Assembly (NCBI RefSeq): GCF_011305995.1
Contig: NZ_CP049912.1
Location: forward strand, 1-42,116
Direction of reading: 5' to 3'
Length of the DNA stretch: 42,116 bases
Source: Diaphorobacter sp. HDW4A
Lineage (GTDB): Bacteria > Pseudomonadota > Gammaproteobacteria > Burkholderiales > Burkholderiaceae_C
A model generated the notes under the pieces. That model worked only from the letters and a program-made list of their open reading frames with translations. It did not search any database and was not told the origin of the DNA. Numbering within the stretch: the first letter of the stretch is position 1; the number at the start of each line of letters is the position of its first letter. Position numbers and translations under genes: made by a program. Of the stretch, positions 1 through 9,343 are shown one piece after another.

Positions 1-854
1 TGCGCGCCTTCGTTGCACGGGGCCTGCTGGAGAGCAGTGACGCCAAAGACATGCAGGGCTACAAACACAGCGGCTTCTCGGTCGACGCCGGTGTCTGCAT
101 CGAAGCCCACGACCGCGCTGCGCTGGAGCGTCTGCTGCGCTATTGCGCCCGTCCACCCTTTGCCATGGAGCGCCTGCGCAAGGCCGGCAGCGAGTTGATC
201 TACCGCTGCGGCAAGCAGCACAGCGAACCCCGCAGCGACTTCTACGCTGACAGACGCGGTGCCAAGGCAGACGAGCTGCACCTCACACCGCTGGAACTCA
301 TCGACCGCATTGCCGCCCTGGTACCCCCGCCACGTACCCACCGGCACCGCTACTTCGGGGTGCTGGCGCCCAATTCGCCGCTACGGGATGTGGTGACGGC
401 GATGGCGCAAGCCCCGGCGCAGGTGGCTGCGGTGCCAGCCGAGCCAGCCACCACGGGCAACTGCTCACAAAGCCCCGCGCAGCATGGCCATGCCGGTGCA
501 ACTGCATCCAGGACCACACCCAGACCTGAGCCACCCCCACCACCCAAACGGCCAGCGCACTACCTCTGGGCGGTGCTGATTGCGCGCATCTACGAGGTGT
601 TTCCGCTCTTGTGCCCGATCTGCGGCGGGCAGATGCGCATCATCGCCTTTATCACGCACAGCGCCGAAATCCGGCACATCCTGGACCACATCGGGGCAGA
701 TTCCGAGCCACCGCACATCGCGTCAGCACGTGGGCCGCCACTGTGGGATGAACTCGATGCGCAATCGGGTGAGGGCAGCCAAGTCGAGCCAGATTGGGAC
801 GCGGCAGCACAACCGGCACCGGACTTCGAGTTGGACCAGCGCATCAGTTGGTGA
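1..854 (+). CDS. IS91-family transposase, 3' part (continues from 42116 across the circular junction)
   Basis: This is the C-terminal half of a rolling-circle (HUH) transposase. The reading frame is open from base 1: bases 1-2 complete a Leu codon begun by base 42116, and the next residues (RAFVARGLLE) match the copy at 34.85 kb. Visible family marks are YKHSGFSVDAGV, the HRHRYFGVLAPNSPLR block and the HYLWAVLIARIYE segment followed by CPICGGQMRIIAFI, a CxxC pair of the C-terminal zinc-binding region. It ends with its own stop at 854, whereas the copy at 34.2-35.6 kb is cut before the stop. Joined to 41330-42116 the frame gives about 546 codons, close to the size expected for the family. It is the only IS91 copy here with an undamaged 3' end. 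Confidence 0.9.
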   Translation, partial: RAFVARGLLESSDAKDMQGYKHSGFSVDAGVCIEAHDRAALERLLRYCARPPFAMERLRKAGSELIYRCGKQHSEPRSDFYADRRGAKADELHLTPLELIDRIAALVPPPRTHRHRYFGVLAPNSPLRDVVTAMAQAPAQVAAVPAEPATTGNCSQSPAQHGHAGATASRTTPRPEPPPPPKRPAHYLWAVLIARIYEVFPLLCPICGGQMRIIAFITHSAEIRHILDHIGADSEPPHIASARGPPLWDELDAQSGEGSQVEPDWDAAAQPAPDFELDQRISW

Positions 855-1035
855 CCCCCAGTGAAGCGGCGGTATCCATCGCTGCGGGGCGCAGCTTCGC
901 GCGCGCCAGCCCCAATGCATACTGCCTCCCAATCTCTCGCCATGGAGCGGCAAGCGAGCGCTCAACCTGCCTTGGCCGAACGTGTTTCGAGGCACAAAAC
1001 TCGTGCCATACTTGGCCTCATGCGGTTGAATTTCC
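855..1035 (+). mobile_element. IS91 element 3' (ori-type) end
   Basis: This is non-coding DNA between the IS91 transposase stop and the start of JetD-like coding sequence. It holds a small stem-loop, GGCAC at 991-995 pairing with GTGCC at 1003-1007. Subterminal hairpins of this kind are known in the replication-origin end of IS91-like elements. The exact tip is uncertain; it must lie before about 1042, where recognisable host protein sequence begins. No target duplication is expected for this family. Confidence 0.5.
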
Positions 1036-1734
1036 TATCCGCTGGCCAGTTGGCAGGCCGACCAGCGCTTCGGATTGCGCCAGGATTTCGCCCAGCAAGC
1101 GCGCGGCACCACCAAGGCCATCACCCCGACTGAATGGAAATGGCTGCAAGCCCATGTGCCGCTGGAAGCGCTGGGCATCGCCCGCTTCGCGCCGCTGTTG
1201 TGGCTGGGCGGCTCGCTCACTCTGAATACGCCCGGGGGCTGCATCGATGTGGCGGCTGCCGGCCTGTGCGGCCTGCCCACGCGCCTGTTTGGCGCGCCGG
1301 CTAGGGTGCGGGCGCCCCGCCGCTACTGGCTGATCGAGAACCGTGCAAGCTTCGAGCGCCAGGCACTGGCGGCCGCGCCCGGCACTTGCGTGGTCTGGCT
1401 GCCCGGCCAGCCGCCGCAGAGCTGGCGGGAGGCGATGCAGTGGCTGCTACAGCAAGCCCCCGCACCAGCCGATGTGAGCTGCGACCCTGACCCCGCGGGC
1501 GTGGCCATCGCGCTGGCCGCAGGTGCGCTGTGGCATGCGGTGGGCCTGCCTTGGCAGGCCCACCGCATGCAGCCGCAAGACTGGGGCGCGGCCCCGCGCC
1601 TCCCGCTGAGCGCACACGACCATGCCTGGCTGCAGCGCCTGCAGGCCGACCCCGGCCTGCCAGCCACGCTGCGCACCCTGTGCACCGCGTTGCAAACCCA
1701 AGGCCACAAAGCTGAGCAGGAATTCTGGCTGTAG
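1030..1734 (+). pseudogene. JetD-like Toprim-domain protein, C-terminal remnant
   Basis: An open frame starts after a TGA at 1027-1029 with no proper start; the first convincing residues are LASWQADQRFGLRQDFA. The body carries a Toprim-like pattern: an acidic residue in WLIENRASFE, then VVWLPGQPPQSW, then SCDPDPAGVAIAL (a D-x-D pair), and it ends KAEQEFWL. This arrangement resembles the C-terminal nuclease domain of Wadjet JetD and related DUF2220/DUF2399/DUF7281 proteins. The N-terminal part was removed where the IS91 end sits. No JetA, B or C partner is present, so it is very probably inactive. The family is inferred from motif layout only; another Toprim-fold protein is possible. Confidence 0.5.
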
Positions 1735-1938
1735 CGCATCCGGCGCCGCACCGCACAGCGGCCGGTACCGCCAGTCAACGCAGTCCCACGACAGGGCATC
1801 GGGACAACTCATCGTCCCCCTGGCAGGCCAGACCTACAGCTCACGGCAACTACCTATTCTCAGACCGCGCGCGGGCCGCCTACAGTCCACACAGCGTGCG
1901 CGGTCCGCAGCCCCGCGCCTCTGAGAAAAGGAACTTGC

Positions 1939-2320
1939 GTGAACCAGGAGGCCACGGGCCGCCGCGGCCTTGCCCAGCGGACGCTGGATGCACTCATCAC
2001 GACCGATCCCCATCAGCGCATCCGCCTGGCCATGGCGGGGTTGTCGGCGCTGCTGATGCTGGGCTGCATCGGGGCGATGCACCTGGTGGCCGCCGCAGGC
2101 CTGACCGATCCCGTGCCGGTGTACTGGTGGACCCTGGCGTGCGGCGCGGGCATCACCACGGTGTTCGTGCTCATCCGCAGCGGCGCCAGCCGGCGCTTTG
2201 CCGACCCGTCGCTCACGCTGTTCCAGATCGTCTATGCGATTGCCTGCAACGCGGCGGCCTATGTGATCGCCGGCCCCGCGCGCGGCATTGCGCCGCCCAT
2301 TCTCGCGGTCATCATGATGT
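1939..2320 (+). pseudogene. N-terminal membrane region of a GGDEF-type protein, truncated by IS1071
   Basis: A GTG start at 1939 follows the A/G-rich ribosome-binding stretch AAAAGGAA. The 127 codons retained encode a cytoplasmic start (about 25 residues) and then four hydrophobic segments: around LAMAGLSALLMLGCIGAMHL, WWTLACGAGITTVFVLI, LFQIVYAIACNAAAYVIA and APPILAVIMM. This layout, including RRFADPSLT, resembles the membrane sensor part of diguanylate cyclases common in Comamonadaceae. The catalytic GGDEF domain is absent because coding sequence stops abruptly at 2320, where IS1071 sequence begins out of frame. The 200 bases upstream (1735-1938) hold its presumed promoter but no element I can define. 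Non-functional. The assignment to GGDEF proteins rests on resemblance of the membrane part only. Confidence 0.5.
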
Positions 2321-5181
2321 CGGGTAATTCCAGTAGCCTTGTGGCGCCACCTTGGCAACGAGCTTGGCATTGCAGCACCAGAAGTCGCCTCGCTGAGAGC
2401 CATGTATGAACGCGGGCGCACGCTATTCGATCACCAACAAGTAGCCTGCACGGTCCTTGGATTCCAGTGGATGAGCGAGCACCAGCGCCGCTCACTGGTA
2501 CGTGAACTGCGCGACGAAGTGGCGCGCTGCGCCGACCGCGATCAGCTACTCGTGCGGGCGCGTCAATGGCTGTACAAGAACAAGCTGGTGATCGTGCACG
2601 AGCGGGCAATTCGGACACTGATTGCGGCGGCACTTGCCCAGCTTGAAGTTGAAACAGGCACCGCCATCGCCGCCAGCGTTGATCCAGCAACACTTGATCG
2701 CTGGCGAGCCTCAGTTTCAGAGCTGCGCCCAGATGGACAAACCCAGCAGAGTTGGCTATGGGCTGCACCGGCGAAACACTCAACCCGCCAAATCAGCGAG
2801 GTACTGGAGCGCATCGACCTGCTTTACACGCTGGACGTTCATAAGCACCTGGCAGACATCCCCGATCTCATCTTGCGCCGCTACGCGCGCCGACTTGTCT
2901 CCAGGCCGCCCTCAGCCGGAGCCAAGATCAAAGAGCCAGCGCGCACCGTGGAGGTCGCATGCTTTCTTCGGTATTGCCTGTTCACCACCACAGACCAGTT
3001 GATCCTTATGGTGCAGCGCCGGATCGCCGATCTGTGGCGTCAGGCTGCCGCCGATGTCCCCGCTACCGTCAATTGGGCCGCAATGTACAAAACGCTGCTC
3101 GGCGAACTTGTTGCCTTGAGCGCGCAAGGTGCGGTGCCAGATGCTGAGTTGCGTGCCCGTCTTGAAGCCTTGATCACCGAAACCCAGAAACGCAAACCAC
3201 CGAGCAGGGCCTCCCTGGTCCGCGAGGGATTGATTGATGGAATTCGCCCCGTGCGGTCGTTGCTCGTCGCCATTGCAAAGCTGCCCTGGCAGGCCACCGG
3301 CGAGCATCCTGCCATCGAGTACCTTGCCAAGCTGCAAGCTTTATATCTCAAAGGATCCAGAAAGCTGCCAGTTGAAGTGGTGGCACCAAGTCTGGGAATG
3401 ATCTGGCAGGTTTCGATCTCCAGCCCAGACCGGGAACGGGCGTTTCAGGCGTTGGAGGTGGCCACCCTGTTTGCCCTGCGCCGCGCGGTGCGCAATGGCT
3501 CGGTCTGGATTGAGCACAGCCTGAGCTTTCGGGGTCGTGCGCGCTTGTTCTTCACGGACGAGCGTTGGCAGGCAGAGTCCAAGAAACACTATGCCCGTCT
3601 ATCGTTACCCAGCAAGGCTGCCACTTTCTTGAAGCCTTTGCTGGCCAGAGTAACTGCCGGTGTCGATGCGGTGGCCGCTGCAGCCCGCAGTGGCGTACTG
3701 CGCGTGGATGATGAACTCCATTTGTCGCCATTGCCCGCAGAGGACGAAGACCCAGAAGTGACCAAGCTGCGCGCGGCTTTGGATCACCGCATCGGTGAGG
3801 TTCAATTGCCGGAAGTGATTCTGGCCGTTGACGCCCAGGTGCGCTTTAGCTGGATCATGCTCGGACGTGAGCCGCGCTCTACCGACGAGCTGCTGATGGT
3901 CTATGCCGGCATCATGGCCCACGGCACCAGTCTGACTGCGGTCGAATGCGCGCGCATGATTCCGCAATTGTCTGCCACCAGCATTCGCCAGGCCATGCGC
4001 TGGGCGCGGGACGAACGGCGTCTGAGCCAGGCCTGCCAGGCTGTGCTGGAATTCATGCAGCGACACCCGATTGCCGCCACCTGGGGGCGGTCCGATTTGG
4101 CATCTTCTGACATGATGAGCATGGAGACCACCAAACGGGTGTGGCAAGCCCGGCTTGATCCTCGGCGCAACACACCTTCCATTGGAATCTACTCCCATGT
4201 AAAAGACCGGTGGGGCATCTTCCATGCGCAGCCCTTTGTGCTCAATGAGCGCCAGGCGGGCGTGGCCATTGAAGGTGTCATCCGCCAAGAAAAGCTGGAG
4301 ACCAGCCAGCTTGCTGTGGATACCCATGGCTACACCGACTTTGCCATGTCACATGCCCGTTTGCTTGGTTTTGATCTTTGCCCGCGGTTGAAGGAACTCA
4401 AACAGCGCCACCTCTTTGTGCCACGCGGCACCAAAGTGCCCGCAGAAATCGCTGCGGTGTGCGAAGCCAATGTCGACGTCGCTTTGATCGAAAAGCATTG
4501 GGATAGTCTGGTGCACCTGGCAGCCTCGGTCATGAGCGGACATGCCAGTGCGGTGGCAGCTCTTGCGCGGTTCGGTTCTGCCGCCCAGGGCGATCCAATC
4601 TATGAGGCTGGCGTGCAATTGGGGCGGTTGCTGCGTACGGCGTTTTTGGCTGACTACTTTGTCAAGGACGCTTTCAGGAACGAGTTGCGCCGGGTGCTCA
4701 ATCGGGGCGAGGCTGTTAACGCCCTCAAGCGCGCCATTTATACCGGCCGGATCAGCCCGGCGCAGGCCAAACGTGTCGATGAAATGCAGGCTGTGGCCGA
4801 TGCGTTGAGCCTGATGGCCAACATCGTGATGGCGTGGAATACCTCACAGATGCAGGCGGTCCTGGATCGCTGGTCGAACCGCCGCCAGGTCATTCCACCG
4901 GAACTGATCGGGAAGATTGCGCCCACCAGGCTGGAGAGCATCAACTTGCGGGGTGTGTTTCGCTTCCCGGTTGACCGCTATGCTGACCAAATCCTGCCTT
5001 CGCGGCCAAATGCATCGATAACTGGCACCAATGGATGAAACCGACCACGGTTTGACGCCACGAATCGCAGATTTGAAAGTGAACAGGAAAGTCAATGAAA
5101 TCAACGATCTACCAACACCACCTCCGCGCCAGTGCTAGCTTTTCGTACCGTCACTTATTGCACTGAAAACGAGGAGACCCC
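2320..5181 (+). mobile_element. IS1071: IS1071 copy 1, left end missing
   Basis: From the T at 2320 to 5181 the sequence matches the second IS1071 copy (35985-38830). Only the right terminal repeat is present, ending GGAGACCCC at 5181. The left 342 bases, including the left repeat and the transposase start, are missing. The retained length is 2,862 bases against 2,846 in the second copy, a difference of exactly 16 explained by small losses in the second copy. IS1071 is a class II (Tn3-related) element known to flank catabolic gene blocks in Comamonadaceae. Without the left repeat this copy should be unable to move on its own. Confidence 0.92.
2321..5038 (+). pseudogene. tnpA: IS1071 transposase, 5'-truncated but otherwise intact frame
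   Basis: The frame is uninterrupted for about 900 codons and lacks roughly the first 70 residues, which the second copy supplies (beginning MQGWHTTFLGMRGLPRD). It is a Tn3-family DDE transposase: the N-terminal part is the DNA-binding region and the C-terminal half the catalytic region. The latter includes SIGIYSHVKDRWGIFHAQPF and VDTHGYTDFAMSHARLLGF, the usual neighbourhood of a catalytic Asp, and CPRLKELKQRHLF. A TTG at 2339 is the first possible start inside the element, but no ribosome-binding site supports it. Its frame differs from that of the upstream GGDEF fragment, so there is no fusion. This copy is the better reference for the frame because the second is riddled with small deletions. 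Confidence 0.88.
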
Positions 5182-5465
5182 TGCATGCGCTGCAGCGCGT
5201 CGGCGGCCTCCAGGCGGTTCAGCACTGCCTGGCGCACCTGCAGGCCGGGCGTGGCCTCCAGCATGCGCACCAGCTGGCGCGACAGGGGCGAGGCGCCGTC
5301 CTCGTTCCACACGGCGATGGGCAGGCGCTGCGGCTGGCCGGCGGAGAAGATCCAGCACATCAGCGCCATGGCCAGCAGCGGTACCCAGCTGACCATGGCC
5401 CAGTCGCGCGGGCGCGAGCGCAACAGGCGCCATTCGCGCCGCAGGCTGGCCGCGAAAGGGCTCAC
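5182..5465 (-). pseudogene. ABC-2 type transporter permease, N-terminal fragment
   Basis: A GTG start at 5465 overlaps the stop of the adaptor gene (GTGA), so translation is coupled to it. The peptide begins VSPFAASLRREWRLLRSRP and has one membrane segment (WVPLLAMALMCWIFSAG) followed by an extracytoplasmic stretch QRLPIAVWNEDGASPLSRQL. This is the usual start of an ABC-2 permease of the YhhJ kind. After about 94 codons the gene is cut by the IS1071 right end at 5181; the remaining membrane segments and any ATPase gene are absent. The efflux operon therefore cannot make a complete pump from this locus. Confidence 0.75.
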
Positions 5466-6496
5466 CGCCGGTCCTCGACGATCACGCTCATGCCCGGGCG
5501 GGCGCCTTCGATGGGCGAGGCCGGGCGGGCGCGCACCTCGAAGGTGCGGGCGTCGAAGCCCTGGCTGCCGCGCGTGGCGCGCCATGTGGCGAAGTCGGGC
5601 AGCACGCCCAAAAAGTACACCTCGAACTCGGCCGTGCGCCCGTCCAGCGCCGGCAGGCGGCCGCTGAAGCGCGAGCCCTTGGCGAAGCGCCCGAGCTGGT
5701 CCTCGCGCACGTTCAGCACCAGCCACTGGTCCTGCAGGTCGACCACGGTGACCAGGGCCACGCCCTGGGGCGACAGCTCGCCCTCGCGGGCCAGCACCTT
5801 GGCCACCTCGCCGCCCACTGGGCTGCGCAGCTGGGTCTCGGCCTGCGCCGCCTCGACCTCGGCGACGGCGCCGGCAGCGCGGCGGGTCTGGGCCTCGGCG
5901 GCGGCCTTGTCCTCGCCGCGCGCGCCGCGGGCGGCCATGTCGTACTGGGCGCGGGCGGCCTGGGCCTGGGCGGCGGCGGCGCGGGCATTGGTCTGCGCCT
6001 CGTCGCGCTTTTGCGCCGCCACCAGGCCCTGCGCGTACAGGCCCTCCACGCGCTGCCAAGATGTTTGCGCCAGGTCGGCGGCGGCCTGGGCGCGCTGCCA
6101 GGCCAGGCGCGCCATCTGCACCTCTTCGGGGCGGGCGCCGCTCTCGGCCTTGTCGGCTTGCGCCCGGGCAGCGTCGCGCGCGGCCTCGGCCTGGGCCATC
6201 TTGGCGCGCACCTCGGGGCTGTCCAGCTCGACCAGTAGCGCACCGGGCTGGATGCGCTGGCCCTCCTGCACAAGCACGCGGGCGATGCGGGCCGTGACCT
6301 TGCCGGCCACGTCGGTCTCGCGCGCCTCCATCTGGCCCTGGAAGTACGGCGTGGGCGGCTGCGCTGCGCGCCAGAAGCCCCAGGCGACGAAGGCCAGCAG
6401 CGCCAGGCCGGCAAGCGCCAGCGCCCATGGCGGCCGCGGGCGCTGGCTCGGCGGGGGTGCGATGGCGGGAGCGGGCGGGTTCTCGGGTGCGGTCAT
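5462..6496 (-). CDS. HlyD-family periplasmic adaptor protein
   Basis: This 344-residue membrane-fusion protein would link an inner-membrane ABC pump to an outer-membrane channel. After a short proline-rich cytoplasmic tail there is one membrane anchor (WALALAGLALLAFVAWGFW). Next come the first lipoyl half (VLVQEGQRIQPGALLVELDS), a long Ala/Gln-rich coiled-coil hairpin, and the second lipoyl half (LRSPVGGEVAKVLAREGELS). The C-terminal barrel includes QDQWLVLNVREDQLGRF. The ATG at 6496 overlaps the upstream TolC-like stop (ATGA) and the stop overlaps the permease start (GTGA): a tightly coupled three-gene operon. The gene looks intact, but its permease partner is truncated. Confidence 0.88.
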   Translation of the reverse strand: MTAPENPPAPAIAPPPSQRPRPPWALALAGLALLAFVAWGFWRAAQPPTPYFQGQMEARETDVAGKVTARIARVLVQEGQRIQPGALLVELDSPEVRAKMAQAEAARDAARAQADKAESGARPEEVQMARLAWQRAQAAADLAQTSWQRVEGLYAQGLVAAQKRDEAQTNARAAAAQAQAARAQYDMAARGARGEDKAAAEAQTRRAAGAVAEVEAAQAETQLRSPVGGEVAKVLAREGELSPQGVALVTVVDLQDQWLVLNVREDQLGRFAKGSRFSGRLPALDGRTAEFEVYFLGVLPDFATWRATRGSQGFDARTFEVRARPASPIEGARPGMSVIVEDRR

Positions 6497-7889
6497 GGTG
6501 TGCTCGGGGTGATCTGGATGTCGGCCTGCGCCATGTAGCGCTCGAACTCGCCCGCCTGGCCGGTACTCTCCAGCAGCGCGGCCAGGGCCTGCACATACTG
6601 GTGGGCGGTCTGGGCGCGCTCGGTCTGCACGCGCGCCAGGTTCAGCTCGGCGTCGATCAGCTCCAACGCCGTGCCAGTGCCCCCGCGCAGCGCGGCGGCG
6701 CGCAGGCGCAGCAACTCGCGCGCCAGCTCTTCCTGCGCCTGCTGCGCCAGGTATTGGGTGCGCGCCTGGTCCACGGCCAGCCAGTTCTTCTCGACCAGCA
6801 GGGCGATGTCGGCCAGGGCCTGCTGCTCGGTCAGCTCGGCCTGCTCGATCTTGCGCTGCGCCGAGGCGGCCAGGCGGTCGCGGTCCACGCTGTCCCACAG
6901 GGTGTAGCGCACGGCCAGGCCGGCGGCCCAGTTGGGCTTGCCGCCGCCACTGTTGATCTCGCGCATGCCGAAGCCCAGCACCTGCGGGCGGCGCAGCGCC
7001 TCCTGCGCATCCAGCAGCGCGCCGGCCTGGCGGCGCTTGGCCTGCACCTTGGCCAGGCCGGGATGGCCCTGGCGGGCGGCGTCGATGAAGGTGTCCAGCG
7101 GCGGCAGCGGGCGGCTGTCCACGAACAGCGCGCTGGTGGGCTGCACCGGGGCGCCGGCCTTCAGCGTGCTCGCCAGCGCCGTGGCGGCCAGGCGCGCGTC
7201 GTCCCGCGCCTTGCGCGCCTGCTGCTCGGCATCGGCCAGGGCGGCCCGGGCCTGCAGGCGCTCCAGCTCGGAGATGACGCCAGCGCGCAGCATGCCGTCG
7301 GCCGCGTCGGCGTGCTCGCGCACCCCCGCCAGGGCGCGCTCGCGCAGCTGGGCCGCGCGCGCCGCCAGCTGCGCGCCGAAGTAGCGCTGGGCCAGCAGCG
7401 CCTGCTGGCTCAGGGTGGCAGCGCTGGCGTCGGCCTCGGCCTCCTCGGCCATGGCGTCCAGTTCGCCGCGCACGGCATCACCCAGGCCGCCGATGTACAG
7501 GGGCCACAGCAGCGAGAAGTTGGCCGAGGCGCGGTGCCCCTGGCGCTGCAGGCTCAGGCTGGAGGGCAGCTGCGGCACCTGCCCCACGGCGCCGGCCAGC
7601 GGCGGCGGCAGCAGGCCGATGGCGTCCGACAGCGCCTGGCGCGCCGGATCCAGGCTGATGTCGGCGTTGGCCGAAGAGCGCAGCGCGGTGCCGGTGACGG
7701 CCACCGACGGCCCGCCCAGCCCCTGCATGGCCTCGCGGCGCAGGCGGGCGCTTTCCACCTCGCGCGCGGCGGCCGCCAGCCGGTCGGAGCGGGTGAGCAG
7801 CAGCTGCTCGGCCTGCGCGTAGCTCAGGGGCTCGGCCGCAGGCCCAGGGCCAGCAGCGCCGCCGAAGCATGTAGGAGTGTGTTCTTCAC
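6493..7889 (-). CDS. TolC-family outer-membrane efflux protein (frameshift in the signal peptide)
   Basis: The mature part is a complete outer-membrane channel of the TolC family: LSYAQAEQLLLTRSDRLAAA near the start, then two repeated helical halves (LLWPLYIGGLGDAVRGELD in the first, VRYTLWDSVDRDRLAAS in the second), ending in Ala-rich coiled coil. The best start is GTG at 7889, giving a signal peptide VKNTLLHASAALLALG, but that frame then runs into a stop. Restoring one base in the GG run at 7841-7842 (CCC instead of CC on the coding strand) joins it exactly to PAAEPLSYAQ. I therefore read this as a one-base sequencing loss or a very recent mutation. First gene of the operon with the HlyD-like adaptor (ATGA overlap). 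Confidence 0.82.
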
Positions 7890-7984
7890 GGTGGTCGCGC
7901 CGGGTAGTATAGGAGTGGACGGGGCGAGAACACCGCATTGTGCATAAAGCCGCATGCTGCCGGCCCGCCAGCGGCGTTACATAC

Positions 7985-8042
7985 AAAAACAGCCTCCATC
8001 CCTTGATGGACAAGCGCTGGCAGCTATTCAATCAGGAGCATG
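7985..8042. repeat. Comamonadaceae-type interspersed intergenic repeat
   Basis: The stretch contains AAAACAGCCTCCATC, then CAAGCGCTGGCAGCTATT and ATCAGGAGCA. Closely similar short repeats are, from memory, scattered between genes in Acidovorax and related genomes. It lies in the divergent spacer between the TolC-like gene and valS, which supports a chromosomal origin for this segment and points to the host family. It occurs once in this window, so the repeat status rests on recall, not on copies seen here. Confidence 0.45.
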
Positions 8043-8087
8043 CGCGCAGCGAATAAAATGCCCCGCATCCTCCAATCCACTGCCCGC

Positions 8088-8113
8088 GAACGGCATCCCA
8101 CGGGATGCCGTTC
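8088..8113 (+). promoter_or_regulatory. Perfect 12-bp hairpin just upstream of valS
   Basis: GAACGGCATCCC (8088-8099) pairs with GGGATGCCGTTC (8102-8113) across a two-base loop, and the stem ends 9 bases before the valS ATG at 8123. A possible -10 box (TAAAAT, 8053-8058) lies upstream. In RNA the hairpin would occupy the ribosome-binding region. It could be a translational or attenuation control of valyl-tRNA synthetase, or a terminator remnant; the T-rich tail is short. The sequence is direct observation, the role is inference. Confidence 0.4.
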
Positions 8114-8122
8114 TTCATTGCC

Positions 8123-8500
8123 ATGAGCGACGACACCCTCCTCTCCCAGCCCGGCCTGAACAGCCTGTCCAAGTCCTTCGAGCCCGCGCCGCTGGAGGCG
8201 CACTGGGGGCCGCTGTGGGAGCAGCGCGGCTACGGCCGCGCCGGCGTGCGCGGCACCGGCCAGGCCGATGCCGGCCAGCCCTCCTTCGCCATCCAGCTGC
8301 CGCCGCCCAACGTGACGGGCACGCTGCACATGGGCCACGCGTTCAACCAAACCATCATGGACAGCCTGACGCGCTACCACCGCATGCTGGGCCACAACAC
8401 CGTCTGGGTGCCGGGCACGGACCACGCCGGCATCGCCACGCAGATCGTGGTGGAGCGCCAGCTGCAGGGCCAGGGCACCAGCCGCCACGACCTGGGACGC
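8123..8500 (+). pseudogene. valS: Valyl-tRNA synthetase, N-terminal fragment
   Basis: The ATG at 8123 begins [20 protein letters not shown]. The class I aminoacyl-tRNA synthetase signature follows: [16 protein letters not shown], which contains the HIGH-type motif, then [11 protein letters not shown] and [20 protein letters not shown]. After HDLGRE (about codon 126) the sequence switches to the IS91 transposase frame. A complete ValRS is about 900-950 residues, so the KMSKS loop, editing and anticodon-binding domains are all absent. It cannot function. The host must carry valS elsewhere, and this piece marks chromosomal DNA captured on the plasmid. Confidence 0.92.
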
Positions 8501-8767
8501 GAGCTACAACCCACGCCACCCCGAACGCACGCTGCTCTACCAAACGGTAGCCGAGCACCACGAGACCTGGCTAGAGTTGGCCAGCGCGGGTCAGTTCGAC
8601 GGCCAGGGCGACCACCACACCCCCAAGCCCTTCGTGCGCAAAGCGTTTGCCAAGTATCTTGAGTGCGGCATCTTTGCCCATGGCTTTGCCCGCGCTCGCT
8701 GCGGCGACTGTGGGCACGACTACTTTGTAGCCTTCTCCTGCAAAGGCCGGGGAGTCTGCCCCTCGTG
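8501..8767 (+). pseudogene. IS91-family transposase, 5' fragment
   Basis: The frame reads [20 protein letters not shown] and continues into the N-terminal zinc ribbon: CGIFAHG, CGDCGHDY, SCKGRGVCPSC. It matches the other IS91 copies from TAGCCGAGCA onward and extends further 5' than they do, so it best preserves the natural N-terminus. At 8767-8768, within the codons after the CPSC motif, it breaks off and plasmid mobilisation-region sequence of opposite orientation begins. Non-functional. Confidence 0.85.
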
Positions 8768-9343
8768 CACCAGCCCGTCCGCATGGATGGAAAAGACTGG
8801 TAGCGCTTTCGGCTGGCCCTTCTTCTTGCCTTGCGTTTCGGTTGGCTTGAGGTCGTCCCAAACGCCTTGCACGGTTTTGTTCAGTTCGTCGATGAAGCGT
8901 TCCGGCATGGTTTTCAAGAGTTCGGCAGTGATTGCGTTCGCGTCCTCAAATTGCTTCCTTGCTTCGGCTTCTTTCTCCCGTCGCTTTTGGCGTTCTTTTT
9001 CGTACTCGTCGAACGTTTTTCTGTGTCTTGCCTGTGCTTCCGCTTCTGCTTTTTCGGCTTGCCGTTGTGCTTCCTCTTTGTCTTTCTGTCGGCGTGCTTC
9101 TCCTTCTGCTGTGAGGGCCGGTTTCACCAGTTCGCCCGATTTGGCCTCGATGGTGATCGAAAGCGGTTCGCCGCGATGGTCTACCAGATCGAACGGCAGA
9201 CCATCAGCATCGAAGGCGGTTAGGTAGAGATTGGCCCCATAGACCTTGTGCCCCGGCCTCACAGCTTCGTATTTTTCTGCTGCTGCGTGCAGTGCTTCCG
9301 CTAGGCGTTCTGCCGTGATTTCTCCTTTGATCTTGATTCTCAT
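8768..9343 (-). pseudogene. Charged coiled-coil protein of the mobilisation operon, 3' end lost
   Basis: The ATG at 9343 overlaps the stop of the preceding gene (ATGA), so it is the last gene of the leftward operon. The N-terminal 75 residues form a compact domain (MRIKIKGEITAERLAEALHA, then KVYGANLYLTAFDADGLPFD). Next comes a very long Lys/Glu/Ala-rich coiled coil and an amphipathic segment with PERFIDELNKTVQGVWDD. Genuine coding sequence appears to end at SIHADGL, where the IS91 fragment starts; the frame then reads antisense through IS91. I do not recognise the family. Position and coupling suggest an accessory role in DNA mobilisation. Confidence 0.55.

Noticed and set aside
5151..6596. 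A long minus-strand frame covering the permease fragment and the adaptor region
   Set aside because: Only its last part is the permease fragment; the rest is an Arg/Pro/Gly-rich shadow of the HlyD-like gene in another frame.
6427..7947. A 506-codon open frame on the + strand opposite the TolC-like gene
   Set aside because: It is low-complexity (Gly, Gln, Leu, Arg repeats) and mirrors the GC-rich codons of the real gene on the other strand.
8123..8500. valS as a working gene or a resistance-type second synthetase
   Set aside because: Only about 126 codons remain before IS91 sequence; the catalytic KMSKS, editing and anticodon parts are absent.
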